Assembly: GCA_947632485.1 (NCBI GenBank)
Contig: CANRPJ010000002.1
Location: 105,981 to 169,980, forward strand
Direction: 5' to 3'
Source: an uncultured Muribaculaceae bacterium
Lineage (GTDB): Bacteria > Bacteroidota > Bacteroidia > Bacteroidales > Muribaculaceae
Length of the DNA: 64,000 nt
The first letter of the stretch is position 1. Every line of letters begins with the position of its first letter. Below the pieces are notes generated by a model that was not told the DNA's origin, did not search any database, and saw nothing but the letters and a program-made list of their open reading frames with translations. A program made the position numbers and the translations under genes. Positions 42,930 through 51,877 of the stretch are shown one piece after another.

Positions 42930-43753
42930 TGAAGCGAACCGGAACCTTACTTATAATAGTGGTGTTGACGTCACTATGGGCGTGCGCCCAATCGCCGCAG
43001 GGAGTGATCTCTTCCCTCATCAGAAAATACCCTACGGCGGAGCGCCGCGTGTGGTATTACTATGATGCTCAGGGCGGACGCGAGTATCTGCGCCAGCAAA
43101 TCTGGCCGAAGCGGAACGCTGTTTCAGCCGACGAAATAGCAAAACTCAAAGCCTCGTTTCTCTACCTCTGGAACACCACCGACTTCAACCGCGAGCAAGG
43201 TGCGCAATATCTTGGCCCCGACACCATGAGCATCACGATCAAAGGGAACCGCACCGCCGCGTTCGACCTCGGAAAATCTACCCTTTCTGCCGATTATGCC
43301 TTCAGTGCAGCTGCAAAAATGCGTACGCCGAAGCCTGATTTCAGTCATCTGCTCAAGGAATTCGAAAAAGTGAAGGGCAGCCATAAAACCACTGTAAAGA
43401 AGGTGAAATACACCGGCGATAATGGCTATTTCACTTTTCAACGAGGCAAGGGGCGCGGCTGGACGCAGGGCACCCGTACCACTGTCTACGATGTTTCATT
43501 TGAGGATTATCAGGCGCTCCGGGCTGCTGTCCGCAAGTTTATCGGCTCGAAAGTGCCCGTCACGGTGTTTGATTATACCTGGCGCGTAATGGTGAAAAGC
43601 GAATCGACGCCCTACGTCTTCGCCATCGGCTACAATCAGAAAACCCGACAGCTCAATTTCCTGCAGGCCACCGTGGAAGATGAAATCTGCATCCCCTACG
43701 ACTGGCAGACCATCGATTATCTAACTGATAAAGAAACCATCTACACCCACTGA
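42929..43753 (+). CDS. Secreted protein with domain shared with the S41 protease
   Basis: A 274-residue protein with an N-terminal signal (VLTSLWACAQS, possibly a lipoprotein Cys at 19). Its C-terminal half (about 140-265) aligns with the N-terminal half of the following S41 protease: KVKGSHKTTVKKVKYTG with KMKGAHSTEVDFTGG, GKGRGWTQGTRTTVYDVS with GKGHTRGVKVSV, and ATVEDEICIPYDW with ATVEEEPSLPYDW. The family is not recognised. Being in the sigma operon, it may be part of an envelope stress response. Confidence 0.7.
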   Translation: MKRTGTLLIIVVLTSLWACAQSPQGVISSLIRKYPTAERRVWYYYDAQGGREYLRQQIWPKRNAVSADEIAKLKASFLYLWNTTDFNREQGAQYLGPDTMSITIKGNRTAAFDLGKSTLSADYAFSAAAKMRTPKPDFSHLLKEFEKVKGSHKTTVKKVKYTGDNGYFTFQRGKGRGWTQGTRTTVYDVSFEDYQALRAAVRKFIGSKVPVTVFDYTWRVMVKSESTPYVFAIGYNQKTRQLNFLQATVEDEICIPYDWQTIDYLTDKETIYTH

Positions 43754-43755
43754 CC

Positions 43756-45476
43756 ATGATACGCAAACTCTTGGCAACAGCTCTGCTGATCGCCTCTCTT
43801 ACAGCCCCCGCCTTCGACCGGCATGATGATATCTTCAAGGAACTCAACAAGATGAAAGGAGCCCACTCCACCGAAGTGGATTTTACCGGCGGCTGGCCAG
43901 CCAATAGCGCCCGGATCGGATTCGCCATGATGCGCGGCTCCGGCAAAGGCCATACGAGGGGCGTGAAAGTCAGCGTGCCCCATCTTGACATAAACCGGAT
44001 CGACTCCCTCTTCGACATCTTCACCAAAGAAAACACCTGGGGGCAATCAGATTATTACAGAACATGTTACGATGAAGCCCGACGTATAGTCTATAGCCTT
44101 TACTTCAACGAACAGACCGATTCGCTCCACATGGTAAGGGCCACCGTGGAGGAGGAACCTTCGCTGCCCTACGACTGGGCTTTCCGAACCCGTTATGATG
44201 CCTCTGATCCAGAGCAGACAGTGAGCGACGTACCCCTGAAGAAGACGCCTGTAGATTTCGAGGAAGCGCTTGTGCGCCTTTATGATGAGGTGAAATACAA
44301 CTTCGTGTTCTATCCGAAGATCGCCTCCCGGTGGTATCCGGCGTATAAGAAGAATCTGGCCGCGATGAAAAAGGCAAAAGATGACTATGAAAAGGTGCGT
44401 ATTCTTGAACGAATGGTAGCCTCTGCGGCGACGGCCACACATACGTGGCTTTTTCTGACGGCAGCATCGAGCAGCCTGCGGTAAGCCCGTTCACGACCGT
44501 GATGCTTGCCGACGGACTTTACGTCAACTCTGTAGAAAGTAAGGAACTGGCAGATGCCGGAATGCGTCGCGGTCAGAAGATTATAGCCGTAAATGGCGAA
44601 AGCCCGGAGGCCTGGGCGGAAAGGGAGCTGAAGCCTTACGTTTGCTCCTCTACACCTCAATGGACTGTACATGAGATGTATGACGGCTACGGTTTCTCCC
44701 GCAGCCGTCAAGGCACGGTAATAGATCTGTCGCTGGAGAATCCTGACGGGACACGGATTGAAATTCCTCACAAGATTGCTGAGCCGGATTGGAATTTATC
44801 GTCCCCCTCTTCACCGGAGTTCAGTTTCAAGGTGATTTCCGATAATATCGGACTACTGAAAATACCTGACTTCCAATCATCTGAAACGAGTGACTATTTT
44901 GATAAAGTATTCCCAGAAATATCTAAGACTGATGGTCTGATAATTGATCTGCGGGGAAACGGAGGAGGTAATTCCTACTATGCCAATCATATCGCCAAAC
45001 ATATTATTGACAAGCCAATAGCTGAGGCCATCTGGACCACAAGAGTCTATAAGCCCGCGTTTGCCTCATGGGGAAGGGAAGAGGAGATCTATACCTCAGA
45101 ACCGGATTCCCTTGCCCCAGTCAGCGATAAGACTCCCTATCTCAAGCCGATAGTATTGCTGACCGATCGGGGCACATTCTCCGCTGCTGAAGATTTCACA
45201 GCGCTGCTGAAGTCGGCAAGTCGGATCACCCAGATTGGTACCCCTACGGGCGGAAGCACAGGCAATGGCGTGCGCGACTCTCTCAGCGGCAATGGAGCTA
45301 TCATAGCCAATATCTGCTCCAAGCATGATCTGGCACCCGACGGCACGGAATTTGTCGGTATCGGTCTGATACCCGACATAATAGTAGAAGAGACCTCCGA
45401 AAGCTACTTCGACCCCGACAGTGACGACCTGATTACCCAAGCCCTCACCCACCTCAAATCCAAAATGGCGGACTGA
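43756..45476 (+). pseudogene. S41 family protease split by a frameshift
   Basis: Residues 1-18 are a signal peptide, about 20-150 the domain shared with the previous protein, then the S41 helical domain begins (EALVRLYDEVKYNFVFY) and the frame ends at 44484. The rest continues from about 44424 in another frame, where the bases read GDGHTYVAF, the S41 motif, then a PDZ-like part (GQKIIAVNGES) and the protease core with catalytic Ser in TDRGTFSAAEDF. One lost base at about 44415-44427 explains the break. No slippery heptamer is seen, so programmed shifting is unlikely; a sequencing error is possible. Confidence 0.8.
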
Positions 45477-45480
45477 CTTT

Positions 45481-46704
45481 TCAGGATTGGAGTGGTTGCT
45501 TTTGGCGGGGGAGCTCGATGCGGAAGGTTGTGCCCTGACCGGGCACGGAGTCTTTCACGAAGATGCGGCCTTTATGGTAGCTCTCGATAATGCGCTTGGC
45601 GAAGGTGAGACCCAGACCCCAACCGCGAGGCTTGGTGGTGAAACCGGGACTGAACACGGTCTTGAAATTCTTGCGCGATATCCCTTTGCCGGAGTCGGTA
45701 ATGTCGATCAGATAGCGCTCGTCGGTTTGCGTAACGGCGACGCGGAGCGTGCCCATACCCTCCATGGCGTCGACAGCATTTTTCAGTAGATTCTCCATCA
45801 CCCATGAGAAAAGCGGCGGCGAAAGAAGCGCCTCACTTTCATCAGGGATATTAAAATCGGCTGATAGTTCTACTTTTCCTCCTACCCGCTTCTTCATGTA
45901 GCTGATGGAGCGCTCTATAACCTCCCGGAGAGAATTGGGACGCAACTCAGGCCGGGAGCCGATCTTCGAGAAGCGGTCGGCTATCATCGAGAGGCGGTCA
46001 ACGTCTTTCTCTATTTCGGAGGTTACGCCTGGATCTGTACCGGTAGCCTCGAGATACTGATTCCAGGCCATGAGCGAAGAGATGGGAGTGCCGAGCTGAT
46101 GAGCCGTTTCCTTCGATAATCCAGCCCAGAGGCGGTCTTGCTCGGCCCGCTTGGCATAGCGCGCCGCGAAATATACGATCAGGCCGAGCGCGAGCATCAC
46201 GCCGAGCTCGATGTAGGGATAAAAGCTCAGTCGCCTCAGAAGCAGGGAATCTTCATAATAGATATATTGCCATGCATCGGGGCCGATCTCGACTTCGATA
46301 AAATGGGGATTGCCGGGTTCGGGAGGACCGGCCTTACGCAACCGCTCGCTGAGATATAAGCGATTACGCTCGGAAAGATCGTCGAAGGCGAACTTGCCCT
46401 GATCCGATTTATCGGGAAGTTCGAAATTACGGAACTCGATAATCTGGAGCCTGTCGTCGGCCACCAGCACGGGTATCGTATTGTTTTGCTGAATAATGGC
46501 GAGGAGAAACTCGAAGTCGCTCTCAGCATCTACGCGTGCCAGTTTCTCCGTAGCCTTAGCCCAGATTGCCACTCGCTCGCGCTCCTGCTGAGCAAGCTCC
46601 TTCACAAGCCCGTTGGAGACCACAAGAAAGATCACCACCACGGCTCCGCAGCAAAGCAGAAAGAAGAGCTTGTAGAGACGTTGTCGTTCGTAGATTGAAG
46701 CCAT
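45481..46704 (-). CDS. Sensor histidine kinase (orphan)
   Basis: A 407-residue membrane kinase with two helices (about 12-31 and 165-185) around a periplasmic sensor domain of about 130 residues. The phosphorylated His is in SKETAHQLGTPISSL (H-box), N-box is ENLLKNAVDAM, G1 DSGKGIS and G2 GWGLGL are present. No response-regulator gene is adjacent. It converges with the S41 gene with only 4 bases between stops. Confidence 0.92.
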   Translation of the reverse strand: MASIYERQRLYKLFFLLCCGAVVVIFLVVSNGLVKELAQQERERVAIWAKATEKLARVDAESDFEFLLAIIQQNNTIPVLVADDRLQIIEFRNFELPDKSDQGKFAFDDLSERNRLYLSERLRKAGPPEPGNPHFIEVEIGPDAWQYIYYEDSLLLRRLSFYPYIELGVMLALGLIVYFAARYAKRAEQDRLWAGLSKETAHQLGTPISSLMAWNQYLEATGTDPGVTSEIEKDVDRLSMIADRFSKIGSRPELRPNSLREVIERSISYMKKRVGGKVELSADFNIPDESEALLSPPLFSWVMENLLKNAVDAMEGMGTLRVAVTQTDERYLIDITDSGKGISRKNFKTVFSPGFTTKPRGWGLGLTFAKRIIESYHKGRIFVKDSVPGQGTTFRIELPRQKQPLQS

Positions 46705-46720
46705 GGGGGAGAGATTCGGT

Positions 46721-47557
46721 TCAGCAGTCGGAGAGAATCCAGCGGGCCACGGAGTCGGAGGTATTTGGGCCTATGATTACATCGGCTGCATCTTTCACCT
46801 CCTGAATGGCATTCTCAACCGCTACCGCCACATCGGCGGCGCGCATCATGGCCAGATCATTCCTGTTGTCACCAAACACCACTACGCGGCTTGCCCCTGA
46901 GAGCTTCTTCACCTCAGCAATGGCAGCAGCTTTAGAAGCGGCATCGGAAAACACCTCGAGAATGCCTATTTCAGGCCCGAAGATATCGTGATAGAATATG
47001 GGATTGAGTCCCTCTACACGTCTCACCTCTTCCCAGGCCTCACGCGTGGCTCCGGAAGGCTGCATGGCATAAAAAAGCAGCGTATTGGCAAGGATATGAG
47101 GCAGCTCAGAATGCGGATCTGCCGCGATATGAAATTCCTTATATGGATTGTCGATGCGGGCGTCGATGAAATCTTGTTCCAGAGGAGACATCGGCCCCAT
47201 GTGGTATATGTGGAGCACTCCATCACGCAACGTGTAGATAAAAGCCGGAAAGCGAAGCCGGTCGTAGATTTCTATCACTTTTTCTACTGCCTCGGGGGCG
47301 ATAAAACGCGGCTGCTGGTAGGCCTCGCAGGCTCTATCCCAGAGCGCCGCACCGGTCATCACAATGGCGGGAAGCTGCAGAGGCACCTCTTGAAGAAGGG
47401 TGGAGACAGTGGCAGGAGTGCGCGCGGTAGCTACGGTGAAATGAGCTCCCTCTCCGAGCGCCTGTCGCAGCATGGCCTCGCTTTGCCTGCTAAGCCGCGA
47501 ATCGGCTCCAAGCAAGGTTCCGTCAAGATCGCTCACATAAAGAGTATCACTCCTCAT
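46721..47557 (-). CDS. Cof-type HAD phosphatase
   Basis: A 278-residue HAD-superfamily IIB hydrolase. Motif I is SDLDGTLLGAD (nucleophile Asp), motif II the TAR of FTVATARTP, and motif IV GDNRNDLAMM. A large cap (about 85-200) sits between, as in sugar-phosphate phosphatases. It dephosphorylates small metabolites; the substrate is unknown. It is 16 bases upstream of the histidine kinase on the same strand. Confidence 0.92.
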   Translation of the reverse strand: MRSDTLYVSDLDGTLLGADSRLSRQSEAMLRQALGEGAHFTVATARTPATVSTLLQEVPLQLPAIVMTGAALWDRACEAYQQPRFIAPEAVEKVIEIYDRLRFPAFIYTLRDGVLHIYHMGPMSPLEQDFIDARIDNPYKEFHIAADPHSELPHILANTLLFYAMQPSGATREAWEEVRRVEGLNPIFYHDIFGPEIGILEVFSDAASKAAAIAEVKKLSGASRVVVFGDNRNDLAMMRAADVAVAVENAIQEVKDAADVIIGPNTSDSVARWILSDC

Positions 47558-47625
47558 CGCCTCATATTTTAATATCGCATTGATATTATCTAGTGGATTT
47601 AAGATTATCTATGGAATACCCAAGT

Positions 47626-47748
47626 TTATAATTGACTCCATAAAGAATCTAATGGGGCTGTTTCCCCCTCTTTAGCCTCTTTCACAGAGCGTATAATACC
47701 ACTCAGAACCTCTTCTGCATCGTGAGTTTTAGGTGAATATTCCAACAT
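47626..47748 (-). CDS. Small hypothetical ORF of 40 residues
   Basis: The frame reads MLEYSPKTHDAEEVLSGIIR and on to a Trp-Ser-Gln-Leu end. It is charged and looks helical, similar in feel to C-terminal parts of type II antitoxins or regulator proteins. No Shine-Dalgarno or promoter is obvious, and it may be a decayed gene end. It fills most of a 232-base gap between the HAD and DUF4834 genes. Confidence 0.3.
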   Translation of the reverse strand: MLEYSPKTHDAEEVLSGIIRSVKEAKEGETAPLDSLWSQL

Positions 47749-47789
47749 TTCGAGAGAGCCTATTTCTCATTATTTCGATTGACGAAACT

Positions 47790-48152
47790 TTACTTTTCCT
47801 GCTTCACCTCTTCCCACTCCACATCGGTAACCTGGCTTTCGTGATATTCCGTATGGCCCGGTTTCTCTTCTACGCGGATCTTCGTTTCCTGAAATACCTT
47901 GACTTCCACGTAGTCAACATCTTCAGCATATTCCTTCGGAATGATAGATCCGCTTGCGCTGGGCCGCCTGGTTCCTGCATCGGCAGTACGCCTGCTCCGC
48001 GTATGCCGGCCCTGCCGGGGAGGAGGGGGCATACCTGCCGCCTTGCGGAAATAGCTCTCTACGCGGCGCAGCATGAAGCGCTGGAGCCACCGCGTGATGT
48101 AGGGCCAGAGCAGCACAGTAAGGATAATCAGAAGAATAAGGATAAGACCCAT
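47790..48152 (-). CDS. DUF4834 family membrane-anchored protein
   Basis: A 120-residue protein with one N-terminal helix (residues 2-20) and a basic stretch (RQGRHTRSRRTADAGTRR) before an acidic beta-rich tail (YVEVKVFQETKIRVEEKP). It fits the DUF4834 family, found next to pssA in Bacteroidales. Function unknown; the place in the operon suggests a link to phospholipid synthesis. It starts 5 bases after the pssA stop. Confidence 0.82.
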   Translation of the reverse strand: MGLILILLIILTVLLWPYITRWLQRFMLRRVESYFRKAAGMPPPPRQGRHTRSRRTADAGTRRPSASGSIIPKEYAEDVDYVEVKVFQETKIRVEEKPGHTEYHESQVTDVEWEEVKQEK

Positions 48153-48157
48153 ACTTT

Positions 48158-48856
48158 CTATACTTTATCGCCCAGACAGATACCCCACGCAGCATAGTAT
48201 ATAATGAGCCACATCAGGCCCGGCAGACCCATACAGATTATGAGCGCCGCAGCCACGACTACCAACAGATATCGGCCGTGGTTTTCCTGCCACTTCAGAT
48301 TGTGGAATTTCAGCGAAAACATCTTCACGGGGCTAACCATCAGCCAGCTCTCCGCTATGATCACTGCCAATGAGATCCATACGCCGGGGAAACCGTAGGC
48401 ATAAGTAAAGGCTGTGAAGCCAATCCAGAAAATGGCGTTGCCCGGAATCGGAAGCCCTATGAATGAAGTGAGTTGCCGCGAATCGATATTGAACCGGGCA
48501 AGACGCAAGGCCCCGGCCACGGGTATCAGCAGGCAGCACCACGCCAGCCATTGCGGAGCGCCTGACTCTAAGAGGCATTTGAAAAGCACTATTGCCGGAG
48601 CCACTCCAAAGCTCACCAGATCGCACAGCGAATCCAGCTCCTTGCCCATTTCGGAATAGGCGTGAAGAAGCCGCGCCATAAAGCCATCAAGAAAATCGGC
48701 TGTGGCGGCTATGGCTATAAAGATATAAGCCCACTGATAGGCCTTAAGACCCCACCACGGATCCGATCCCGAAGCCGCGCAGATTATAGCCGAAGTGCCG
48801 GCCAGCACATTGATAGCCGTAATTGTGTTGGGTATGTTGCGCTTCCCTACGTTCAT
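48158..48856 (-). CDS. pssA: CDP-diacylglycerol-serine O-phosphatidyltransferase
   Basis: A 232-residue inner-membrane enzyme making phosphatidylserine. The CDP-alcohol phosphatidyltransferase motif D-x2-D-G-x2-A-R-x8-G-x3-D-x3-D appears as DFLDGFMARLLHAYSEMGKELDSLCD. Seven helices are predicted. The product is decarboxylated by the upstream psd gene product, giving phosphatidylethanolamine. The gene starts 13 bases after psd. Confidence 0.95.
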   Translation of the reverse strand: MNVGKRNIPNTITAINVLAGTSAIICAASGSDPWWGLKAYQWAYIFIAIAATADFLDGFMARLLHAYSEMGKELDSLCDLVSFGVAPAIVLFKCLLESGAPQWLAWCCLLIPVAGALRLARFNIDSRQLTSFIGLPIPGNAIFWIGFTAFTYAYGFPGVWISLAVIIAESWLMVSPVKMFSLKFHNLKWQENHGRYLLVVVAAALIICMGLPGLMWLIIYYAAWGICLGDKV

Positions 48857-48869
48857 GCTAATCTCAATT

Positions 48870-49577
48870 TCAGTCGTTGTCCGTAATAACGCGTTCCTGC
48901 AGGCTTTCGTTGGGCTTCGGCTTCAGGATTGCCACCGGGGTAAGGCCGCCGCGGGTCACCTGGCCGAGCTTCACCAGCACCTCCGAATCTGTAGGCAGAA
49001 AAATATCTACCCTCGAGCCAAATTTTATAAACCCGAGATGCTCATCGATAGTAGCCTCACTGCCTCGGCGCGCATAGGTCACGATCCGGCGGGCCATGGC
49101 CCCCGCAATCTGGCGCACGGTCAGCTTCTGGCCGGCAGGAGTGATGATGCCGATGGTACTCCGCTCGTTCTGAGTGCTCGATTTTGGCAGATATGCCGAG
49201 AGGAAGCGCCCCTTATGGTGCTTCACATAATCGACCTTACCATTGACGGGGAACCAGTTGGCATGCACATTGAGGGGCGACATGAACACGCTCAGCTGAA
49301 TGGCCTCCCCTTTGATGAACTCCGGCTCCGTCACCGTCTCCAGAGCTACCACTCGCCCGTCGACCGAGCTTATCACCATGTTTTCCTGCGGCCCTCTGTA
49401 ATGACGTTGGGGGCAGCGGAAGAAGTTGAATACAAATAGATATACCACCAACGAGATGCCTGAACAGATTGCCGGAAGCACCACCGGAGGAAGGAAGATC
49501 CAGGCCGGCACATTGATAGCCGCCAGCATCAGAGCCAGCATTATCAATACGTTGGTGCCCTCGTGGTGAATCTTCAT
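48870..49577 (-). CDS. psd: Phosphatidylserine decarboxylase
   Basis: A 235-residue pro-enzyme, cut at a Gly-Ser to create the pyruvoyl group: here FGSR in FIKFGSRVDIF. Two N-terminal helices (about 10-45) anchor it. The active-site His-containing stretch SVFMSPLNVHANWFP is conserved. The start at MKIHHEG was chosen because a consensus promoter ends 5 bases before it; the longer frame to 49613 would overlap that promoter. The pair psd-pssA makes phosphatidylethanolamine. Confidence 0.95.
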   Translation of the reverse strand: MKIHHEGTNVLIMLALMLAAINVPAWIFLPPVVLPAICSGISLVVYLFVFNFFRCPQRHYRGPQENMVISSVDGRVVALETVTEPEFIKGEAIQLSVFMSPLNVHANWFPVNGKVDYVKHHKGRFLSAYLPKSSTQNERSTIGIITPAGQKLTVRQIAGAMARRIVTYARRGSEATIDEHLGFIKFGSRVDIFLPTDSEVLVKLGQVTRGGLTPVAILKPKPNESLQERVITDND

Positions 49578-49582
49578 AGCTA

Positions 49583-49614
49583 CAAAGTTAGCAAATTTAC
49601 CTCTGCCCCGCAAA
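49583..49614 (-). promoter_or_regulatory. Consensus promoter of psd-pssA operon, leaderless
   Basis: On the minus strand, TTTG (49614-49611), 20 bases, TAACTTTG (49590-49583), then 5 bases to the ATG at 49577. The mRNA probably starts at or within two bases of the start codon. Confidence 0.72.
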
Positions 49615-49623
49615 TCCGGCTTC

Positions 49624-50595
49624 TCATTCTGACTCAGGCGGGAAGATAAAGTCGGTCAGCGTCTGGCCTACTGCGCGCAGGGTCTCGCGGTCTATGCCGG
49701 AGAGATCGTCGGCCGTAGTGTGCCAGGTCGGATTGAAGCCGGTGCCGGAAGCAGGATTGTATTCTATTATATCAATTGCCGGAATACCAGCCTGAATCAG
49801 AGGTACATGATCATCGTTGATAGCTCCCCCGAGCTTATCGGGGAAGCGCTCGGAGAATCCAGCGCGGGCAGCCGAGACCCATACACGGTCAAGGAGCGAG
49901 GGAGCATAGCGCTGCGAGAAATATTCCCTGCAGAATGCGGCGCCGTGGCCTCCCACCATATCGAGGAGCACTGCCTCCGTAGGTCGGTTCGCATCGGTAA
50001 GATTATCAGCATAATAGCGGGTGCCGAGCGCCCAGGAGTCGTCATCATCGTGGGCACCGTAGTCTTCGGCATCGACCAGCAGGATATCGATACCGCGGTC
50101 AGGCTGATTGGTCTGGAGGAGCCGCGCTATTTCAAGAAGAACTCCTACACCACTGGCTCCGTCGTTGGCTCCGGGCACCGGTTCCTTCCGCTTCGCCGGG
50201 TCGGGATCTTCATCTGCCCAAGGACGCGTGTCCCAATGCGCGAGGAGAAGAAGCCTGTCGGTAGCCTGAGGATTATAACGGCCTATTATATTTACGGCCT
50301 GCAGCTGAGTGCCGTCGAAAGCCTTCAGAGTGGCTTCCTGCAGCTCTACCTCCGCTCCGTGGCGGCGAAGCTCCGAAGCGAGCCATGCCGAAGCAGCCCT
50401 GTGACCCTCCGTATTGGGCACCCTCGGCCCGAAAGCGAGCTGACGCTCAATGTAGCTGTAGGCGCTGTCGGCAGAAAAGGCAACGCGCGGAGCTACCGTT
50501 CCTACAGCTTCCGAATCGGAGGCTGAACCAGAAGCCTTGGCGCTGCAACCCGCCAGCAGGGCTCCTACGCTGAGGAGCAGGAAAAATCTTTTCAT
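49624..50595 (-). CDS. M28-type glutaminyl-peptide cyclotransferase lipoprotein
   Basis: A 323-residue lipoprotein (lipobox LLAGC, Cys at residue 17). The zinc-dependent type II glutaminyl cyclase fold is shown by LLAHWDTRPWADEDPD, PGANDGASGVGVLLE (Asp ligand), VDAEDYG (Glu) and INDDHVPLIQAG (His). It turns N-terminal Gln of exported proteins into pyroglutamate in the periplasm, a step common in Bacteroidetes whose signal peptides often leave Gln. An M28 aminopeptidase is the alternative. A TAACTTTG box (50625-50618, minus) lies upstream. Confidence 0.85.
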   Translation of the reverse strand: MKRFFLLLSVGALLAGCSAKASGSASDSEAVGTVAPRVAFSADSAYSYIERQLAFGPRVPNTEGHRAASAWLASELRRHGAEVELQEATLKAFDGTQLQAVNIIGRYNPQATDRLLLLAHWDTRPWADEDPDPAKRKEPVPGANDGASGVGVLLEIARLLQTNQPDRGIDILLVDAEDYGAHDDDDSWALGTRYYADNLTDANRPTEAVLLDMVGGHGAAFCREYFSQRYAPSLLDRVWVSAARAGFSERFPDKLGGAINDDHVPLIQAGIPAIDIIEYNPASGTGFNPTWHTTADDLSGIDRETLRAVGQTLTDFIFPPESE

Positions 50596-50660
50596 TCCAT
50601 CAATGATTTTTACCCTCCAAAGTTACTGATTTTGTGCGATACGGCAAGCGCCGCCGAATC

Positions 50661-51806
50661 TCAAGACTCTCTTTTCAGGCTGGAATACATCAGTCTGGCT
50701 GCCTGCTCAGTGGCTACCGACGTGCCGAGCCGGCGGCGCATCGCCTTATAGCCGCCAAGCTGCTGATCGCGCTGGGGCGAGGGCTGAAGAAGGGGTGCAA
50801 GCTCGCGCGCTATGGAGTCGGTGGTGCAGAGATGCACGAGCAGCTCAGGCACTATCTCATGGCCTACAATCAGATTAGGCAACGATACATATTTCACCTT
50901 CAGTAGCTTCTCCATGATCTTGTAGGAGAGCTTGCGGCCGTTGGCCCGGTAGCACACTACCTGTGGCGTGCCAATAAGAGCCGTCTCCAGAGTGGCCGTG
51001 CCAGACGTTACGAGGGCAGCATCGGCATATTTCAGTAGCGTGGTCGTAGCGCCGAACACGAGCGTAAGACCCGGATCCTGAGCTATTTCCCTATAATACT
51101 TTTCAGGGATTGCCGGAGCTGCGGCAATGATGTACCGGTGAGACGGGAAGCGCTTCGCAGCCTCTATCATCAGCGGCAGATTGTTGCGGATCTCGCCGCG
51201 TCGCGAGCCGGGAAGCAGCGCAATTACCGGCTGCCCGGTGTCTACGATGCCCTGGCGCTCGAAAAAATGCCTACGGGGAGGAATGTGGGCAAGCGCCTCG
51301 TCCATCTCCTTTACGGAGGGATTGCCTACATATACCGCCCGGTCATAATCTCGCTTACGGAAAAAATCCGGCTCAAAAGGAAGAATGCAGAAGAGATTAT
51401 CTACATACTTGCGGATCGCCTTCACTCTGAACTCCTTCCAGGCCCACACCTTGGGCGAAATAAAATATGAGGTGTGGAGGCCGAGTTTTTTCGCATGGGC
51501 AGCCAGCTTGAGATTGAAGGAGGGAAAATCAACAAGCACAAGCATATCAGGCCTGAACTCCTCAAGGAGCTTCCGGGCCTTCTCAAGGCTTTTTATTACG
51601 GTAGGCAGCTTGCGGATCACCTCACTGAACCCCATCACGTTGAGCTCCTGATAATGCAGATCGGGCTTCCGGTTGGCGGCCTTGGCCATCATATCGCCTC
51701 CGAAAAAGCGGAACTCCGCCTCCCCGTCGGCGGCGCGGAGGGCGGTAATCAGTCCGGAGGCGTGAAGATCGCCGGACGCCTCGCCGGCCACTATCATATA
51801 CTTCAT
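50661..51806 (-). CDS. lpxB: Lipid-A-disaccharide synthase
   Basis: A 381-residue family 19 glycosyltransferase that joins UDP-2,3-diacylglucosamine and lipid X in lipid A synthesis. MIVAGEASGDLHAS is the family's start; DFPSFNLKLA, ISPKVWAWKEFR, PFEPDFF and LPGSRRGEI are conserved. Length is usual. Its start faces the beta-helix lipoprotein gene across 71 bases. Confidence 0.96.
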   Translation of the reverse strand: MKYMIVAGEASGDLHASGLITALRAADGEAEFRFFGGDMMAKAANRKPDLHYQELNVMGFSEVIRKLPTVIKSLEKARKLLEEFRPDMLVLVDFPSFNLKLAAHAKKLGLHTSYFISPKVWAWKEFRVKAIRKYVDNLFCILPFEPDFFRKRDYDRAVYVGNPSVKEMDEALAHIPPRRHFFERQGIVDTGQPVIALLPGSRRGEIRNNLPLMIEAAKRFPSHRYIIAAAPAIPEKYYREIAQDPGLTLVFGATTTLLKYADAALVTSGTATLETALIGTPQVVCYRANGRKLSYKIMEKLLKVKYVSLPNLIVGHEIVPELLVHLCTTDSIARELAPLLQPSPQRDQQLGGYKAMRRRLGTSVATEQAARLMYSSLKRES

Positions 51807-51877
51807 TTCCGATCGTTTTGTCTCACCGGGATTATGCTGCTTATAAAATAAGACGGCTTTCCCGACGTTTGTCAGTT

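Noticed and set aside
44410..44430. Programmed ribosomal frameshift in the S41 gene
   Set aside because: No slippery heptamer or downstream structure was evident; a lost base explains the break better.
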